DNA of 64,000 nt from Glandiceps talaboti (Eukaryota; Hemichordata; Enteropneusta; Spengelidae): NCBI RefSeq assembly GCF_964340395.1, contig NC_135552.1, positions 3,949,701-4,013,700 on the forward strand, in the 5' to 3' direction. Each line of letters starts with the position of its first letter. Position 1 is the stretch's first letter. This document shows positions 34,901 to 64,000 of the stretch, piece after piece. The notes under the pieces are model-generated. The model saw only the letters and a list, made by a program, of their open reading frames with translations. It made no database searches and was not told the origin of the DNA. The translations under genes were made by a program, and so were the position numbers.

Positions 34901-37900
34901 ATGAGGAAGTGTGCATACATCACCCATTCGAGGAAACAAATATAGGCTTATATAATTGCCCATTTGGTGCTTCAACACATTATAAAAAATTGCTCATTTA
35001 CCAATCTAATCAAAATCTGATATAGATGTGGGCTAATTGTTCAATGTTAATTTACCTTGTTAGTTTTGCTTTAATTGACCTTTGTGGCATTTGGTTATAT
35101 TAAGATCTGTATTGCTTAAAAACAAAATAGCAAACGCCAGTGTTCTCCACAGAGGGTTTTAGCGATCGGGCCCGATATCCTTTAATTTTCACAGATACAC
35201 TATCAGTTGTCCCGATACGCTATCAGATTGTATAGGGTTCGGTAAATATTGTTCATCTGTCAATCGGTCAGTTGACGCCTTTGTTGTTTCGGCCCATCCA
35301 CAACGTAGAAGCATGTCGGAACTGCCAGATTTTGACAACTACAAAATCAAACGATGCCGTGCCATTTTGGTATAAAGTATAAAAGTTCGACAAACTCATG
35401 AAGTTGGCATTCAGTGTCTAGTTAATTTTCTATGAGTGACTGAGTAACACCGAGTATGTCTCAACCCAACAGCATGTGCATTCTTCAATGTCGTGAAAAG
35501 AGTTGAACAGACTAATGTACCTTTCGATAAAGTGGCAATGTTATCTCCGATTATCAGTTTCATGTTCAATTTTACCCTGAAAACATGTTTAGTTTGTAGT
35601 TTGACATTGTAGACTGATACATCGTACGACTACGATGAAAGCATGGATTTTCCAATATGGCGGCCATGACGTCACAAACTATCGCGAGTTTTTGAAGTCC
35701 TCCATAGGAAAGTATATAAGTCTCGTGTATCATGAAATTTCGGACTAACACGATATCTGCCAGTAGCTGTACACAAACTTCAAAAATCTGTTATGAGTTT
35801 CTTATTGGTGCTAACTGTGTTAGCGGTAGGCTTTGAAAACCATTAGCCATTTTGGCTAATGTTACCCAATTTCAATTAGCCAAATTGAAAACTGATTAGC
35901 CAAAATTTTGTTTAATAATTATTTCATACTTCAAGTTTACAAATTCATTCTTTGCCATGAGCATTCAAAATTTTGATATATACAATGTACTACTACAACA
36001 AAGGTATGTTCAATGTTTTGTTTATCGCAACAACTCCCTGTAAATAAATCTTTTACAACAGTACATATATGTTTGTGGTAACTACTTATACCTTGACATT
36101 GATACATGTGATCAGATCACTATCAGTGTTCCCCACACCAATTGTGGTTAGTTTTGTCAGGAAAGCTAAAATTATTTCAAATTATTTCAAACAATATAAT
36201 ATATGATTAGTTTTGTCAGGAAAGCTAAAATTATTTCAATTGTTAGGCCAAATAAAAAAAGTTGGTTGATTCCGGTTACTCGACCCCACCTAGTTTTTCA
36301 CACTGACCCATAACTTTCTTTTACATAATCGACAAAAAAAATAAGAAAATCATGAAAATTGTGTTTCGCAAGAAATAGTGGATGCGGAAACTGACATCAA
36401 CTGTACATCTGATGAGAAGAAGCCCATAACACAAGAGACCATATGAAAACAACAGAAAAACATAACTACCTGAACTACATACTCACAAATGAAAAAAAAA
36501 AATTAACTCGCGAGATTTTGTGACGTCATTACTTGTACCCACCATGTTGGAATTGTGTATGCAGTCGCCCTGGTCGAACTTCGCGATGGCCAACTATTAA
36601 CCTAAAAGTGTTTTCAGAGTAAATTTGAACAAAAAACTAATGATCGGACACAGCATCCCCACTTTATCAAAAGGTATATGAGTCTGTTATACTTTTTTAG
36701 CACCGTTGAAGAATACATGTAAGTCGAAAGTCTACAGCATCACGTTTGTTACGTGTATTTCAAGTGATCATGGACAGTGGAGGGGAAACACTTTACCGCA
36801 CATGACACGACGGTGTCACAACATTTGAAGCTGGGCACAAAACATTAAAACAGTGCCCTGGCTGTCGATACCAGGGCACCGCACCCTGCTAAAAACTCCT
36901 CATGATGGCAACTGCCACAATTACCGCGAAGTATATGTTATGAACGATCATTTTACCGTCAAGATCGAGTGAGAATTTCTAATCGCCAATGTGGCGAACA
37001 AAGCATAAAATATTTTCGTCAAACTAAGTATGAGTTCGCGTTTGCGAATTTGGCGAATGTTAGTGCGAACACAGGCTAATATTTGAATAAATTGGCCTTC
37101 AACTTTCCTTTGGCCACACGGACATGTACTACTTGTTTGATATTATGATGTACTTTGATTTTATAAAATTCATTAAATTACTCAGGAATATTTGTTATGT
37201 TAATTTATGCTAATGTATGCTAATGAGCCAATATCCTATCAACAAATCCTGGGGAGAATACTGAACTCTTTTACTAAAAAATAAGATTACTAGCGTATTT
37301 ACAGGGAGGCATTCAGTTTACATTACCACGCTTTCAGCAACTGTTTCGCAGCCTTGAGAAAAAGTTGCTCCATAACAATCCTCGACGTAATAGATGACGT
37401 CTACTGGTGCCCTCATAGCCAGGAAATAAGTGTATAAGAGAATTGTTATAATTTATAACTAAAACAATGGGTATTATTATTATAAGTTTATTCCATTGAT
37501 GTACTTTAATTTTATAGGGAATATTTGTTATGTTAATTTATGCTAATGTATGTTAATGAGTCGATATCCTATTGACAACAAATCCTGGGGAGAATACTGA
37601 ACTCTTTTACTAAAAAAATAAGATTACTAGCGTATCCTTACAGGGAGGCATTCAGTTTACATCTGGTTGAAATATTGTCATTATTATCCTAGTCTAGTTC
37701 CAATAATTTATCATTATGATGATAGTTAAAACTGTCTAGTTAGAACTAGTCCTACTTACAGAAGGTGCAGTGCATACGTTCCGCTCAACAAGGGATGACT
37801 CACTCCGTATGCTAGCAGGACTACGTTAGAACTAGTAAAGTTGACCTCCATACTATTACTATTATTATCCATGGACTGTTTCATCACTTTTGACACAAGT

Positions 37901-38497
37901 GGCGTTGTATGTAATCGGATACTTTCAGATATAACTTCTTAACACCTGCACCTCCCAGGGGCCGAGGGTTGAAGGGGTTAATGGGGCCAATTAAATTTGG
38001 TACGAAGTAAATTGCAATCTGCTGAACTGACGACCCCTCACCTTTATCAAATCCTTCTCAGTTTCAGGTAAAGGGACAGTGTTAATGACCTGCGAAGCGT
38101 CCCCGGATGTAGCACTTGCAGGAACAGATACGCCATCCGATAACCACATCATCACAGGAACTAAAGCTCGGGCCTCAACGAGTGATGATCCCATAGCCCT
38201 TACCGTAAAACTCGGAAAACTACGTTCAACCACGTTCAACGCACGCATGTGAGGTTCTTTCCATCTAGATCCTGACGGCATTCGACCGCGACTTGACTTG
38301 AACGGGCAACCCGCACATGGTTCTCTGCAGCTGGACGAAATACTTCGACAATCTGATAACCAGGTTTTCACACGTCGGTCTGTAAGGCTAGAGTGTGACG
38401 TTGACTCTGATGGAGTCGGTGTAGTAACACGTGCTCGTTTATATCCCTGACGAATATGTTCTCCTTGCCCACCATCCTTCGAACCACGCTCCGCCAT
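28919..38497 (-). CDS. Unrecognised five-exon gene, 403-aa protein
   Basis: Minus-strand exons: 38497-38042, 33799-33707, 32850-32672, 30911-30779 and 29269-28919. All junctions are GT/AG and the reading phase is kept (0, 0, 2, 0), giving 403 residues with a proper stop. Exon 2 uses the second AG of a CAGAG acceptor; the first would break the frame, so this junction is the weakest. Exon 1 is basic and Ser/Thr-rich, with four close cysteines (50, 57, 61, 64). Exons 2-3 contain alternating hydrophobic stretches (PMATLHSIIVILHKWFVIYC) that could be one membrane or core helix. Exons 4-5 look like a compact beta-rich domain (VEFHIHTGDDDDYTYFQLL, YVVYNVSLWGRDEVFLS). There is no signal peptide. An in-frame upstream ATG at 38542 would add 15 residues; 38497 sits in a better initiation context (TTAAAATGG). 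I cannot name a family. Confidence 0.6.
29270..38041. repeat. Introns of the unrecognised gene: dispersed repeats
   Basis: Intron 3 (30912-32671) has a direct repeat, 31070-31250 with 31320-31500 (TTCCAGGGGTG, ATCAAAATTTATTTTATTGAAT), and a block at about 31930-32440 that recurs inverted at 54365-54740. Intron 2 holds a CA-rich repeat at 33000-33320 related to 60520-60790. Intron 1 (33800-38041) has a block at 36260-36500 related to 61540-61670 and 61935-62280, and a tandem pair 37195-37330 / 37525-37670. Part of the last region (37325-37490) recurs at 39790-39940. No additional exons were identified. Confidence 0.55.
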
Positions 38498-40469
38498 TTT
38501 AAGTTTGCGAGCGCAATCACATAGCAGACGTTGCGCGGTCACGTGTCATGTGTGTTAATTAGTGCAATTTGTAGTTCTCATCTCCACACCTGTATGAGAT
38601 GTTTATATCTCATAAAATGTGACAACTTATGTATTTTATGCGATTTGCCAAGTGGCTTAATTGACGGTTTACCATATTTCATAATATACATAAATACAAA
38701 GCGATTACCACAAATAAAGATTGCTATAGTCACTCATTATATCCAATTGCAAAAAACACTGCCACTCGCTATGGAATGCGCGATCTCAAGAAGTTCGCTG
38801 TTGTGCCGTAACCAACATATTAAAGCCTTCAATTTCAAAACTGTACTGAATACCATCAATTCTAGTACTTTGATGGTATCGCCCCACTCGCGACTACATA
38901 CGTACGCGACAACCAGCTGCAGTATTCTCAGATAGAACCGCCACATACATGCCAAAAACAAAGATTTTTAATTTCCTTTTCGTTTTTGTCAAGTTTTAGA
39001 AAAAAATAACCCCATACTATATTAATTTTTGTTACCATGGCAACGAAGGTAAATGAACCCTGTTTTCGAACTCATCATAATAAACTATCGCTGGTCAATA
39101 TACAAATAAAAACTAGGTTGTTATTGAAATTATAATTATGTATAATATTTTATTATTATTTAATTATTGTTAATTTCACACTACAATTGATCATTAGTTT
39201 TACAAACTACAGGAAAGTCTGAATATTAAGTTCGTTACCTACCACTTTCTTCAAACACAGGCACATCACTAGCCGCTAGCTGTTCCAGTATCTCAATATC
39301 TCGCACTGATACGTATATCCAAAGTCGGCATTAATTAACTACTGCAATATACGTTCATAAGGAAAACATCACGTTCAACCCTGATGAACAATAGTTCAAA
39401 TAACACAAGGAGAAATAAGAACAAGCGATCACTTCGATGGGACCCTCCCAAACAAGTACGCCATCCCATCCATGACCCTGTGTAATAGACAATCCCGTTT
39501 GATAAGATTCAGGTAATAACTTTGATTATAGCATATGGTTTTTATAAAAGGCTTCAGACATTGGCTTAGAATGTGTTACTTGGTATGGAGAAGTGACCCA
39601 TAGTGACCACTATTGGCGTAATGTGGGCACAATTCTTACCTTATTTTCCCAGCGACACTATACCTGTTGCAGGGGAGTCCTATCAGTGATTTCCTTTGAG
39701 TATGGTAAGAATATTTGCCCGAGAATGATGTGTTTTAAAGCACTCATTGCCTAGCATTATTCGGGCACTAATTGACAAATTTATATCACCACGCTTTCAG
39801 CAACTGTTTCGCTTGCTTGGATTTCAGCCTTGAGAAAAAGTTGACATCTACTGGTGCCCTCATAACCAGGAAATAAGTGTAATAGAGAATTGTTATAATT
39901 TATAACTACAAACAATGGGTATTATTATTATAAGTTTATTATATAGTCAGTACCCGGTCTACAGGTAGTATCCCGTGTATAGTCAGTACCCGGTCTACAG
40001 GTAGTACCCCGTGTATAGTCAGTACCCGGTCTATAGTCAGTACCCCGTGTATAGTCAGTACCCGGTCTATATTCAGTACTCAGTCTATAGTCAGTACCTG
40101 GTCTATAGTCAGTACTCAGTCTGTAGTCAGTACCCATCCAGTCGAAGTCACCTAGGAGGCAATGCATAATACCTGTGGAGTCTGTGTGAATAATCGTCCC
40201 GACTATAGTATCAAAGGATATGCAAAAAGTCGTCACAATGGTGGGCTGCATATAATGTGTGATGACGTACTTGTTTGAGAAAGTCCCGTCGACGTGTCGG
40301 AACAATAGGAACGGGAACTAACTACAAATAATTTACAATCACAAACTAAGGAAGAAGGACCGAATTTCTCGTCATTCTATTTCCGGGAGACACTATTAAC
40401 TCTCACTCCAGTAAGTGTTGTGTTTTCACACCAGTTGTGACTTACAGTTTCATAAAAACAAGGTCGGTG
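38498..40469. other. Intergenic region between divergent genes, with a minisatellite at 39940-40130
   Basis: The two flanking genes point away from each other, so both promoters should lie here. The start of the minus gene is in a CpG-containing stretch (38500-38545, GCGCGGTCACGTG). At 39940-40130 an 18-20 bp unit (CAGTACCCGGTCTATAGT and variants) is repeated about ten times; the open frame across it on the minus strand only reflects the repeat. Confidence 0.55.
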
Positions 40470-56154
<15,685 letters not shown>

Positions 56155-59100
56155 ATAATATCAGATAAAACATAAAATGGTCATCTTTGCTAACAATATA
56201 TCATTCTGTTCATGTAATCAACATATTTCAATTAATGTTTTCATTAGGGGTGACTCTAAAACGAATGACAACCCGAATGACAAAACGAATGACCGCATTT
56301 ACAAAATGGAATGACACCCTTTTACACATTCTGTTAGTTGAATGACACCCCTACACACGCTATAGTATAAGTGGAATGACAGCATTTCCAATGCTTTGAG
56401 ATCGGTTACCTTGACACTTTGCTTTTATCTATTATAGTCTGGGAGATTATCACACTCATTCATGCATAAACTCATATAAAAGCTCCCTTTCTTCCTTGTT
56501 AGTGCATGTGTGAGTGTTTGTCCGGTGTGATAATCATCCAATAGATAAGAGATAAAGCAAATTTTCAAGGTAACTGATCCCTGCTAATTATGAGATTAGG
56601 GATATCTTAATTTAGATAAAAGGAGAATAATGGACACGATGTCTTTATTTAGTCAATAGAGAATTATATACAGCTGAAAGACAGAAAGTAGCCAGGGAAA
56701 GAAGAAGAAAAGTTTTATATTACCACAAACAAGTCAATTGATCAATATCACACTATACATAAGTTTTATTTCACAACAAAAAATAATCATTCAATCTACC
56801 AATCATTCAACCAAATAATAAATCAATCAATAAATCGATCGCTAAATCAATCAATCGATCGATCGATCGATCGATCAATCTATCAATTACATGCTTGCTG
56901 CACCATGTGGTCACCCATGCAGCCTTTCATTAGTACTAGCGTGAACATGAGAAAATTCAAATTCAATAATATTTTAGATTGATTCTAGTTAAGAATTTGT
57001 ACTGTTGATTATCAGTGCATTTAAGAATGGCGATTGATAAAAGACATTTCCCATGAGCATAACTCTAGATGTACTAAGGTGTAATTTCGCTGATTCACTC
57101 CTCTGTGCTACAACGCACTGTAACAGTATACCTAGGTGTTTAGCGGTGCTCTCTTTACGTAAGCCTATACTTTGTTTTTTCCGGCATTTTTGTACAGCAA
57201 TAAAAGCTGGACAGTCAGAAAGCATGATTGCAAACTGATTGATTTCTCTGAACTGTGGTGCTGGTAGTGTGTGCTACGAGTGCCACGAATAGCCAAAAGA
57301 TTAAATGCTAAAGAATTTTGAATGCAAGTGATAACAAGTCTTCGTCGAAGACTTAAGCCCAAACGTTTCAATTTAGTGTTTCATATTCTGAATGTTTTAT
57401 GACAAATATGGCCGCCAATATAACAAATATGACAGTCATGATTGTGAAGGTCATGAAACAAAGCAATGTGTATCTGGCATTTGTGCCAGGTTTGGTTGAA
57501 ATGGGTCCATGCACATAAGAGTTGTGCACGTGACCTATACTTTGGTATTTTGGGGATATTTGATAGAGGTCAAGGTCAAAGTCAGTGTCCCATTAGAAAG
57601 CCTATTATAGATACCATGCATGTAGATGAGGACTATATCTATTAAGCTTCCAGAGTTAGCCTGCAAAAAATGATTTTTTACAATAAATATGACAGCTAAA
57701 GTTGAAAGTCAAAGGTCAAGGTCTCATTAGAAAGATCATTTGGAAAACTTTGGTTTAGACAATCAAATGGAGTTCCTCTATTAAATTAAGCTTCAATGGT
57801 TAATGGGCAAACTGTGAAATTTACACTATGCCTACACTATGCCTATTTGACCATGAAAATGGTCAGGGTCAAATGTCAAGGCACCATTACAGCATTAGAA
57901 AAAAACTTGTTATTGATGACATGGGTGAAAACAAATGAATAAGGTCTATATATTAGGTTTGTGAGGTTTATCAGCAAAATATGTAATTTTATGGCAACAA
58001 ATGGCCGCTATTCGACTGCTATCTGAAAGGTCACAAAACGAAGTGACATGCATATGCTGACATTGGCATCTGGCATTTATTGAACGTTTGGTTGAAATTG
58101 GCTAGTGCATGTTTGAGACACAGTTGAACATGCACGAACAGACACATATATGCATGGATGGAAAGACACACACACTACCTAATGTAGTAGCCACTCCCTC
58201 CCCCTTTCCCCTATGACTTCGTCCGTTTTGGACTAAAAAGGGTTGAGGGTTAGCAGTAAAACATAGACTGAAGTATTTGGGCAGGGCATGTTGTTTTTTG
58301 CCAAGAAAAAAGGACATTTCACTTTATAAAAAGATTTAATACACAAATAATAAAACAAATAAGTGCAACTTTATGCTAATGTTATGCAAATTATCGTGCA
58401 AAATGCCGCTGTTCACCTTTTCCTCAGAAATGCCTACAGGGTCATTTTAGCAACATATTTGGAAATTTGCTTTTTTGAAATTCAATCACTAAAAAATGTA
58501 TTTGTTGGAAGGTTTTTTATGGATGGGGACCCCTAAAAGATGCGCTATACCCTTATACAATTACGTGCTGTATTTTATTACTATCTAACATGACTGAAGA
58601 AAACTCCACATAGAGCAAACAAATTGTCAAATGGCCGCCGTATTGAATTTCTCCATGGTACTTTGCTCCAAAAAGTATCTTAATTGGTCTAAAGCGGAAA
58701 GGCATCCTGGAAGTTTCCCAAAAGTATTTTTTACTAAAAGATGTTTATTTTGGCAATATATGATATATATGTAATAGATATGCAACATTTGAGGGTTACA
58801 ATCTCAAAATTTCGCTTGGAAGACCATTATTTTGGATTCATCACCTATAACATTAACAATTGTCTTCTAACTTTAACCCAAAAATGCCAACAAGATATTT
58901 TCTAGCGACAGACTATAATAACATATCGATATTGCTAGTACATAATATGCAACGCTAACAAAAACAGCAAGTTAGTCTTCAGATTCACTCCGAGTCCGCG
59001 TTTCCGAGCAGAAATGTGTATGATTTACACGAAGGAGGACGTTTTGTCTCCAGGTGAACCCTGGCTTCCCTACAAATCGGCAAAATCCAATGTTACAGTG

Positions 59101-62100
59101 ATTGTTCGAACTTGGAAAGGGTATAATAAAAAGTTATTGCTATGTGGGCACATCAGATTTGTCAACAATATCGATCAAACCTTTCACATCAAAAGCCCAG
59201 ATAGCACTGATAAATTTTTCTGGATTTGATATCATATTACCTAAACCAAGAAACTGGAATGCGTAATTTATCCACACCTTAAGTTTTAACGGAAATTCAA
59301 GTCTTTCATCCTCGATAGTTTTAAATGTATTGACATGTTGAAAGTTACATATAAAGTCTTTATAAAAAGTATTCTCTCTTCATCGTGTTAGTGGAAACAA
59401 TGTATTATCAGTAATTGCAAAATAGCAAAATCCTCTACACAAAACTACCTTTGACCTTTGATCAATGATGATCTAACGAAGTGTCAGGTCATTCATTTAA
59501 AGAAGGACATCATATGTGTGTGTTGCAGAACCCAAGTGTGTGTTTATTTTGGTGACCCCAATTCAGGAGTGGAATTCCTCTCATTGTAGTAGTGTACTTG
59601 TCAACACTGGTCCATTACCCCTAGGACATCTACCAATTCACCATTTTATGTCAACATTTGGAAACATTTGAAACAGATAATGGGGCCAATCAAAGATTTT
59701 GGGAGTAACTTTGACGTTCGTGCTTTCTTAGTAAGGTTAACAAACAAATGACTCTCAGGCTGCTATGTTTAATATTACATACTGATTTTGACCACAGTTA
59801 GATAGAAAGTGAATAGATTTGATAAATCTTTTTAGAATCTTATAACATAACTGGTGAGAAAATGTTAACAATCATAATGTTAATCAACATAAGAAATTTG
59901 GCGACACTTTTTTTTTTACATTGTGCTTCAACTTATTATGAATCTAATTTATCATGTTGGCTTGATAACTGCATATTCAAGTTTCAAATGAATTAATACA
60001 GACAATGATGGTTTTAGCTTAAACCAGTCCTATAAATGTAAGCCTAACTAAAACGTTTTCAAGAAATGTTTTGTGTGCCAACGTCACTTACTGACATCTG
60101 ATATAGTACAAAAAATAAATGCATTGTTGGCAAAATGGTAGAGATCTTCGGTTTCAACGGTGAGGCATATATTTTAAAGCAAAGTCAGGCTGACAGTCTC
60201 TATTCCGTCCCATCAATGACCCAGATAAACGATAAACAATGTTATAGTCTTGTTAACATCTCATGTAATCCAACTACTTGAGACTGGGCTTCCATCAATA
60301 ACAATCAGGCCAGTTAGCATTGATAATGTAGGTCTCGGTATGTGACGTCTAGACTCACGCATGAAAAGAATGTGTGTGCGGTTGAAACTTTATCGGAAAC
60401 TGATATACAAATAATTTTTACCCATATCCTCCTATAAGACACAGGAGGGCAGTAATATCGGTGATAAGTAATATCTAAACACACTTCACACACACAGATT
60501 CACATACTGCCTTGTGGGGTATATGTTAGGTACCACTTTATAGGTATCAGTGGGCCATTCTAGAGTGATATCGAAGGAAATTACCAGTGGTGCGGTGTGG
60601 TGTACAACTTTTATACTCCGCAATCCAAACATACCCCATATGTGGTATTCCCTGCCAACAAAATACCCCACTACTTGTACGGTGTTAATAAACACACACA
60701 TCCACACAGAAAGATAGACAGACGGACACTTTCCCATGCCTATAGCCCTAATACTAAACCTTATCAGTTCAGTTGTGCTAAAAACCGCCAAGTAGGAATA
60801 TTTTATGCTTTACTTGATAGGAGATTTTATGTAGTCTGTTCCGATCTTGAAATACCCTACAACTGCTTACCTTGTAAACGTGAAGTCTACTTTGGGTTGG
60901 AATCACTGACCACTATGTATCTGTTGAAGAATTCAGATAGCTACGGCATATACCAGTACGAGGCGGACTGATATTTGCTTGCAATTCGTTCTGGAAAGCC
61001 TACTAGACATTTGATAATGTTTTCACAGTATCAATTTCTAAATGCGAGTTTGATTCACAGCGTAAAAATATGAAAATTTGCCTCTGTAAGTTTGCTCCTT
61101 TGCCCAACAGCTAGCCTTGGTGCTCCAGAGTGTTTATGTTTAGAACATATGTTGTACAAATTATTTGGAAACTATATGGCCTCCCATATCAAATTATGCC
61201 ACGTTCGCAACTATTGGAGTGAAGTAATTGAGCTTGTTCTCCATCAAGTTATTGACAAATGAAAATAGTTACAAACGTGTTGAAATATGATGAAATAATT
61301 GGTTGGGCTAAACAGAAACAAACGGCGCTGAATATACTGGAAAGCACTGCGTAGGCACGCTGTGCTAAATATATCTATTTTACACGCGTAAAATGTCGCT
61401 CTTTAAATGTGATTATACACTACCACAACTAGCAATTGTTTTGTCCGATTGTCAGCAGCGATTTTAATGATGTACATGTACTTTTGATATGGTACAACAT
61501 TGGCTGTTATAGGATGTTACAGAAAATGTTTGGTTCTGACCAAATTTAGTTTTCACTGCCGATCCTAAACATGTTTTACGTAATCGAAAAAAAAATAAAA
61601 TCGCGAGAAATAGTGATATGTTCGTGACGCCAAAATGTAAAGTAAAAAACCCGTAAAACAAGAACACCTGAAGTAGACAGACACCTTATAATTTGCCAAA
61701 TAGTGACGTTTCTATTATGCCAAGAGCCTGGGTGGTTGCTGGTACCATTTGTGGCAAATTACACTATACCTGAAAGCGTACAAGCTATATGTTTGCAAAT
61801 TTTCGATGGCCGTGGCAAGGCAGTAGCTGAGATAAGTTATCCGTCATCATTTGCCAAATTTTTATTCGGTTGCTTATCCAAAGAAACGAACTTATTTTAT
61901 GAAAATGATTACGTGGGAATCAAGTAAAGTGCCTAAAAATGTGTTTGGTTCCGGTTACCAGACCCAACCTAGCTTTTCACTGCCGACCCTAAACTTTTTT
62001 TTACGTATTCGAATAAAAAATAATAAAATCGCAAAAATTGCGAAGTCTCAGGAGAAATAGTGGATGAGGAAACTGACATCAACTTAAAAAGACACTCTAA

Positions 62101-63331
62101 AACTGTTCTTCCAATCAGTAATGGCTTTACAACTGATAGGATGAAATAAACAACACAGAGACCATTTGGAAAACAATGGAAAACCTGAACTAGACACTCA
62201 CACATGATAAAAAATAAAAACAAAATATAAAATCTACCTACCCCACCTATTCTAAAATTGAGTGTAACCGGAACCACACAATTTTTATATTAGGCCTAAA
62301 TCGTGAGAAAATAATGTCAAGTTGACCTGCACCTGTCAGTTGGGTTTTTTCGTGATAAATGAACCTGAAAACTATCCCTTTAGTATGTTTACGATGCATA
62401 GATTACCCACAAGTTGTTATAGGTTATACGGTGGCTCCCTCTTCATATTTACTAAATTTCCTAAACATGTCGGTTGCAAACATTCAATAAATGTGTCAAC
62501 AGCTCATTGTAATGGTCGTTCGTTTACGATTCCAGTGAATGGCGTCTATCATGAAAACAAACAGAACAACTTGTGGGGTACTGTAAAATGACAACATCCA
62601 CACTCGTATAAAGTTTTGTCGTCATGGCCGCCCGCAGCCTTCCAGTATCTGCAGTGGATTTTTTCCCAATGCCTTAGTTGTCGAATTCATAGCTTAGCGT
62701 ACCGAGAAATTGGAGGGGTGGGGTAGGGGGTTTAATAGGGAACAGCTGACGGGGTTAGCGTAACTGTAGGGGGTATGTGTAGTGTAAGTAGCGAAATGTA
62801 GGGTAGAAAATCACGGCAACATAGTTTCAAGTTTCTGTTGTTTAAATTCCTCTGTGAATCCGATAGCTTTAGCAAAATAAACGAGACTGTTGACAAGTGT
62901 CTTACAGCTGGCATGTACCTAAAATGAAAATATCATACTCTTATGTTGATCGTTCGTTTGCCGCCTCGTACCAATACCCCGGCCAATAAATACAATCGAT
63001 ACTTAACACGTGACAGGAGCTCTTGGTCTTCCACATATAAGGCAAAATTTGGACTAATTTACTGTGCGGTTATTTTGTGTATAGTGGGTATCGGTAACGT
63101 TCGTCCATACGACAACAACGTGAGAATAGACAACCGATTCGTAGACTAAAGGAGTCGTCATTGTTAGGCGCGCTGCTGGTTAAAGTGACGATTTATTAAA
63201 TTCTACAAGACGGGTGATATTCAAGCAGAATCCCATATTTTAAATCCAAATATTTTGCAGCTTACCTTAGAAGAGACGTTTTCCGACAATCTTCATCATT
63301 TAGGAAATACCTAACAAATTGAGGTGTTAAC
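56155..63331. other. Repeat-rich downstream region; short open frames only
   Basis: No confident gene is seen. Dispersed repeats include 57400-58170 (diverged units around GGTCAAGGTC), 60520-60790, 61540-61670 and 61935-62280. Three short frames have coding-like composition and possible acceptor AGs before them. One ends at 60971 (EVYFGLESLTTMYLLKN), one at 61927 (ESVQAICLQIFDGRGKAVAEI) and one at 62591 (PKHVGCKHSINVSTAHC). Each is under 90 residues and ends in a stop. I cannot link them to each other or to a family. Confidence 0.4.
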
Positions 63332-63356
63332 ATGGATTCAGGATATTGGAGCATTG
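63332..63356 (+). CDS. Possible first coding exon of a further gene (partial)
   Basis: ATGGATTCAGGATATTGG begins an open frame that reaches a strong donor (CATTG|GTAAGT) after 25 nt, in phase 1. No downstream exon could be found before the window ends at 64000, so this rests only on start and donor quality. Confidence 0.25.
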
Positions 63357-64000
63357 GTAAGTATTCCGCTACTTTAATAGCCGATTACTGGTAAATTTAC
63401 ACCATAGACTACAGGGTTTATGTTCACACTAACACCTCGTTTGCTATGGTTACATTTTGCAGCCGGTGTCCGTAATTGCGTAATTCCTGTGTCGAACTGG
63501 GTTAAATAAAAAATATGCAAAGTGACGTAATTTAAACGAGAGATGCGTTAAAAATCTCGTAATTTCCCTGTAGTTTGTATTAAAACATTTTGAATCAAAA
63601 ACGCAACTTTTCAACCTTCGCCAGCGATCAACGTTAGAATAACATCACAGACCCTTCCCCCAACCAAAAATACCGCCGGCCCCACGTACACACAGGATAG
63701 TACGACTCATAACAAGTTAGTATCCGGTTTTAAATGTTCTATCATCGGTAATCTTCTTGACGTTTGTTAGGATCATCATGAAACATTTACATATGTTAAA
63801 AAATGAGTTAAAATAGATCAATCAATAGATGAAAATATATACACTTTAGGTATACTGTAGCATAACAAGACAGTAATACAAATATGAGAAAAGACAAGTG
63901 TAAACGACTCCCCATTCCAACAACTTAATTATGCTCGCGTAAATATAAACATGGATGGAATTGGATAAAATTAATATAATTAGGTTATAATGGGGAAAAA
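63357..64000. other. Window end, nothing recognised
   Basis: AT-rich sequence with no open frame of note. It would be intron 1 if the exon at 63332 is real. Confidence 0.4.

Noticed and set aside
39928-40305. A 125-residue minus-strand protein with TDYRPGTDY repeats
   Set aside because: The repeat part is a minisatellite of 18-20 bp units, and the upstream part has no recognisable domain or splice support.

Overview
This window is nuclear DNA from an animal. It has introns with GT/AG junctions, metazoan receptor domains (cadherin, EGF, Ig, HYR, TIR), animal retrotransposons (a Tx1/L1-type LINE and a Penelope-like element with a GIY-YIG domain) and very many microsatellites. The mix suggests a marine invertebrate, perhaps a hemichordate, another ambulacrarian or a cephalochordate. 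The species cannot be fixed from the sequence. All exon models below were built by hand from reading frames and splice phases, without expression data.

1-23.1 kb is a repeat-rich block built around three copies of one small two-exon gene for a secreted 65-residue prepropeptide (3083-3781 +, 13888-14908 -, 20456-21151 +). Each copy sits in a larger unit: a TATA promoter about 135-140 nt before the ATG, the gene, a (CAT)n tract, then repeat A. Copies 2 and 3 are arms of an imperfect palindrome of about 9 kb (arms 13033-16315 and 18391-22130). Copy 1 was split by a full-length Tx1-type LINE (4328-10214), apparently intact, inserted in its (CAT)n tract. Penelope-like debris around the units carries at least three sequences that fold as complete minimal hammerhead ribozymes (2478-2520 +, 19779-19820 -, 20078-20118 -). 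A truncated tyrosine recombinase lies at 11809-12420.

23.1-25.7 kb (minus) is a broken transposon gene. Its N-terminus resembles the RING/zinc-finger part of RAG1 and its C-terminus is of the LGEQG type; the middle is missing. 28.9-38.5 kb (minus) holds a five-exon gene for a 403-residue protein that I do not recognise.

40.5-56.2 kb (plus) is the main host gene. Fifteen exons join in phase to give 811 residues: signal peptide, cadherin-like repeat, an unrecognised region, EGF, Ig, EGF, HYR, one transmembrane helix and a cytoplasmic TIR domain. Just after the first EGF exon, its 3' end and its splice donor have been multiplied into a 60-bp, 17-copy, frame-keeping array, which gives up to 16 alternative donors. 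56.2-64 kb is mostly dispersed repeats, with a few unassigned short open frames and a possible first exon of another gene at 63332.
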